Made by a program: the position numbers and the translations under genes | The notes under the pieces: generated by a model | Database searches by the model: none | Told to the model about the DNA's origin: nothing | What the model saw: only the letters and a program-made list of their open reading frames with translations | NCBI GenBank assembly: GCA_030840545.1 | Contig: JAVEEH010000109.1 | Location: 1 to 7,239 of the forward strand | Origin: Frankiaceae bacterium | GTDB taxonomy: Bacteria; Actinomycetota; Actinomycetes; JAFAQI01 | Reading direction: 5' to 3' | DNA length: 7,239 bases | Part shown: in pieces, positions 6,038 to 7,239 of the stretch | Layout: each line of letters starts with the position of its first letter | Numbering within the stretch: position 1 is the first letter of the stretch

Positions 6038-6676
6038 TCAGCCGCGGCTGCTGGTCGGTGTCTCCCGCATTTCCCTCGCCCAGCCGGCGTGCTCGCGCTC
6101 GGCGTAGGTGCGGTCGATCCGGCCGGTGCGCAATGCGACCCGTGCCTCCGGGTGGCGTAGCGCGAGCCAGGTGTGCCCGGCCAGCAGGATCAGGAGGCCG
6201 AATGTGAACAGGTCATGCACGATGGTGGCGCCTTGCCGGACACCGAGCGGGACGTTGAGCCGGACCGGTGCGATGAGCAGCAGACCCGTGCCGAGAAGCA
6301 CCAACCCGGCACCCGCCATCACGGACGACGCGAGCTTCTGCCCAGCGTTGAACTTCCCGATGGGTAGCCGAGCCTTGCGGCGGTCGCGGCGCCGCAACCA
6401 CTGGCGGTCCGGGCCCGTGATCCGGCTGAGGATCCGCACATCAGCCCGAAGCGACGCCGAGCGAAGCAGCCCGATCAGCATCGGGAACGGGAGCAGCAGT
6501 CCGGCGACGACGTGAGTGCCCTCGACGAGTGGCCGGCGGCTGATCAGCAGTGACAGCGGCTCGTAGTAGAGCGTCGCGCCGGTGAACGCGAGGACCGCGA
6601 CGAGCACGGCTGTGCTGCGGTGGACCCACGTCTCGCCCGGGGTGAAGCGCGGGATCGTCTCCGGCCGGTCGGGCAT
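6038..6676 (-). CDS. Di-heme cytochrome b membrane subunit (formate dehydrogenase gamma/b561-like)
   Basis: Four-helix membrane cytochrome b, 212 residues, which should pass electrons between the quinone pool and the neighbouring molybdoenzyme. Helices are at about 19-38, 54-71, 115-136 and 149-173. Candidate heme ligands are H19 (WVHRS), H55 (GTHVVAG), H154 (IVHDLF) and H168 (AGHTW). They lie near the ends of helices 1, 2 and 4, the pattern of formate dehydrogenase gamma/FdnI-type proteins. The motif KFNAGQKL (108-115) before helix 3 is typical of that family. The loop between helices 2 and 3 and the C-terminus are Arg-rich, so probably cytoplasmic. ATG 6676-6674 overlaps the upstream TGA by one base, with no clear ribosome site, suggesting translational coupling. 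Family placement is good; the redox partner is inferred from adjacency. Confidence 0.87.
   Translation of the reverse strand: MPDRPETIPRFTPGETWVHRSTAVLVAVLAFTGATLYYEPLSLLISRRPLVEGTHVVAGLLLPFPMLIGLLRSASLRADVRILSRITGPDRQWLRRRDRRKARLPIGKFNAGQKLASSVMAGAGLVLLGTGLLLIAPVRLNVPLGVRQGATIVHDLFTFGLLILLAGHTWLALRHPEARVALRTGRIDRTYAEREHAGWAREMRETPTSSRG
6039..6050. other. 12-bp perfect palindrome at the convergent gene ends
   Basis: CAGCCGCGGCTG is a perfect palindrome overlapping the stop codon of the cytochrome b gene (6040-6038). With no loop it would make a poor hairpin, and no T-run flanks it. It may be a chance GC-rich palindrome or part of a weak bidirectional termination structure. Confidence 0.25.
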
Positions 6677-7239
6677 CAGGTGGTCGGAGCGTCGGTGCGT
6701 CCGTTGGAACGTCCGACCCAGGCGTCCTGCTCGTAGCCGGCCCGCTCCCAGTAGCCCGGGATGAGCCGGTCGACGACCCGGATCTCGGACAGCCACTTGC
6801 AGGACTTGTAGCCGTACATCGGTGCGACGAGCATCCGGGCCGGCCCACCGTGCTCGCGGCCGATCGGCTTGCCATCGAGCGTGTCGACCACGAGCACGTC
6901 GGCCCGACGTGCCTGCGCCATCGTCAGCGACTCGGTGTAGGTGCCGTCGTAGGAGAAGAACTGCACCGCCTTCTGGCCGCTTTCTGCCCCGGCCTCGTCG
7001 AGGAGGTCGGACAGGCGGACGCCTTCCCACTTCACCCCGGGCACCCGCCAACCGGTGACGCACTGGAAGTCGGCGGTGAGCTTCGTCCGTGGCCGCCGCC
7101 GCAGGTCATCGACCGTCAGCGTGAGCTCGCGACCGACGTTGCCGTTGACGGACAACCGGTAGACGGCCGGCGGGCGGAAGGGAAAGCCGTTGGTGACGCT
7201 GTAGTAGCGCCAGCCGGCTCCCGGGATGAGGGCGGACAG
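6676..7239 (-). CDS. Sulfite-oxidase-family molybdopterin oxidoreductase, C-terminal part (5' end outside window)
   Basis: The last 187 residues of a molybdenum-cofactor enzyme of the sulfite oxidase/MsrP (YedY) fold (Oxidored_molyb domain). The frame is open to the right edge, so the N-terminus and any Tat signal are not visible. The visible part begins near a WRYYSVTNGFP segment, followed by the domain's YRLSVNGNV start. The Mo-coordinating cysteine is expected to be the Cys of FQCVTGW (codon 7060-7062), with the following GVRLSDLL stretch. REHGGPARMLVAPMYGYKSCKWL is the conserved cofactor and core segment, given here as two adjoining motifs (HGGPARM and YGYKSCKW). The C-terminus after YWERAGYEQD is short and variable. 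It probably acts in the envelope with the cytochrome b encoded immediately downstream, which it overlaps by one base. The substrate is unknown: sulfoxide, sulfite or another oxo-transfer substrate are all possible. Confidence 0.9.
   Translation of the reverse strand: MSALIPGAGWRYYSVTNGFPFRPPAVYRLSVNGNVGRELTLTVDDLRRRPRTKLTADFQCVTGWRVPGVKWEGVRLSDLLDEAGAESGQKAVQFFSYDGTYTESLTMAQARRADVLVVDTLDGKPIGREHGGPARMLVAPMYGYKSCKWLSEIRVVDRLIPGYWERAGYEQDAWVGRSNGRTDAPTT

Noticed and set aside
1..7239. Search by eye for CRISPR arrays, tRNA/rRNA genes, insertion sequences, att sites, retrons, toxin-antitoxin or defence genes
   Set aside because: No regularly spaced repeats, tRNA-like folds, transposase or nuclease motifs, or reverse transcriptase motifs were seen; nearly all bases are explained by metabolic and transport genes.

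Overview
The window is high-GC DNA with GTG starts, 1-4 bp gene overlaps and an actinobacterial-style lipoprotein (lipobox Cys followed by a Gly/Ser-rich linker). This points to an actinomycete. I cannot fix the genus from sequence alone; an Intrasporangiaceae-like or streptomycete-like relative is a guess.

Layout: (1) 1-639, minus strand: the N-terminal 213 residues of an APC-superfamily amino acid/amine permease, whose 3' end lies beyond the left edge. (2) 640-811: a 172-bp divergent intergenic region that must carry the start signals for both directions. (3) 812-6028, plus strand: five tightly packed genes. A saccharopine-dehydrogenase-like NAD(P) oxidoreductase is followed by a complete polyamine-type ABC importer (ATPase, lipoprotein binding protein, two permeases). 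Gene junctions are a 1-bp overlap, 25 bp, 10 bp and a 4-bp overlap, so this is almost certainly one operon. By recalled sequence similarity the importer resembles Escherichia coli YdcSTUV more than PotABCD. The strongest points are the binding protein's YD-x-PIYIADAAL stretch, its HPVC-x-YKWMNW stretch, and long near-identical runs in the ATPase and the second permease. (4) 6038-7239, minus strand: a di-heme cytochrome b membrane protein of the formate dehydrogenase gamma/b561 type. Upstream of it and overlapping by 1 bp is the C-terminal part of a sulfite-oxidase-family molybdopterin oxidoreductase that enters from the right edge.

How it may work: the importer and the divergent permease probably both bring nitrogenous compounds (polyamines, amines or amino acids) into the cell. 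The co-transcribed oxidoreductase may act on the imported compound or a product of it. The molybdoenzyme and cytochrome b are a separate, convergently transcribed envelope redox module. I see no CRISPR array, insertion sequence, tRNA or rRNA, prophage or defence gene. The most unusual point is the translational coupling of a saccharopine-dehydrogenase-like enzyme to a YdcSTUV-type importer, in a segment with no aldehyde dehydrogenase gene.
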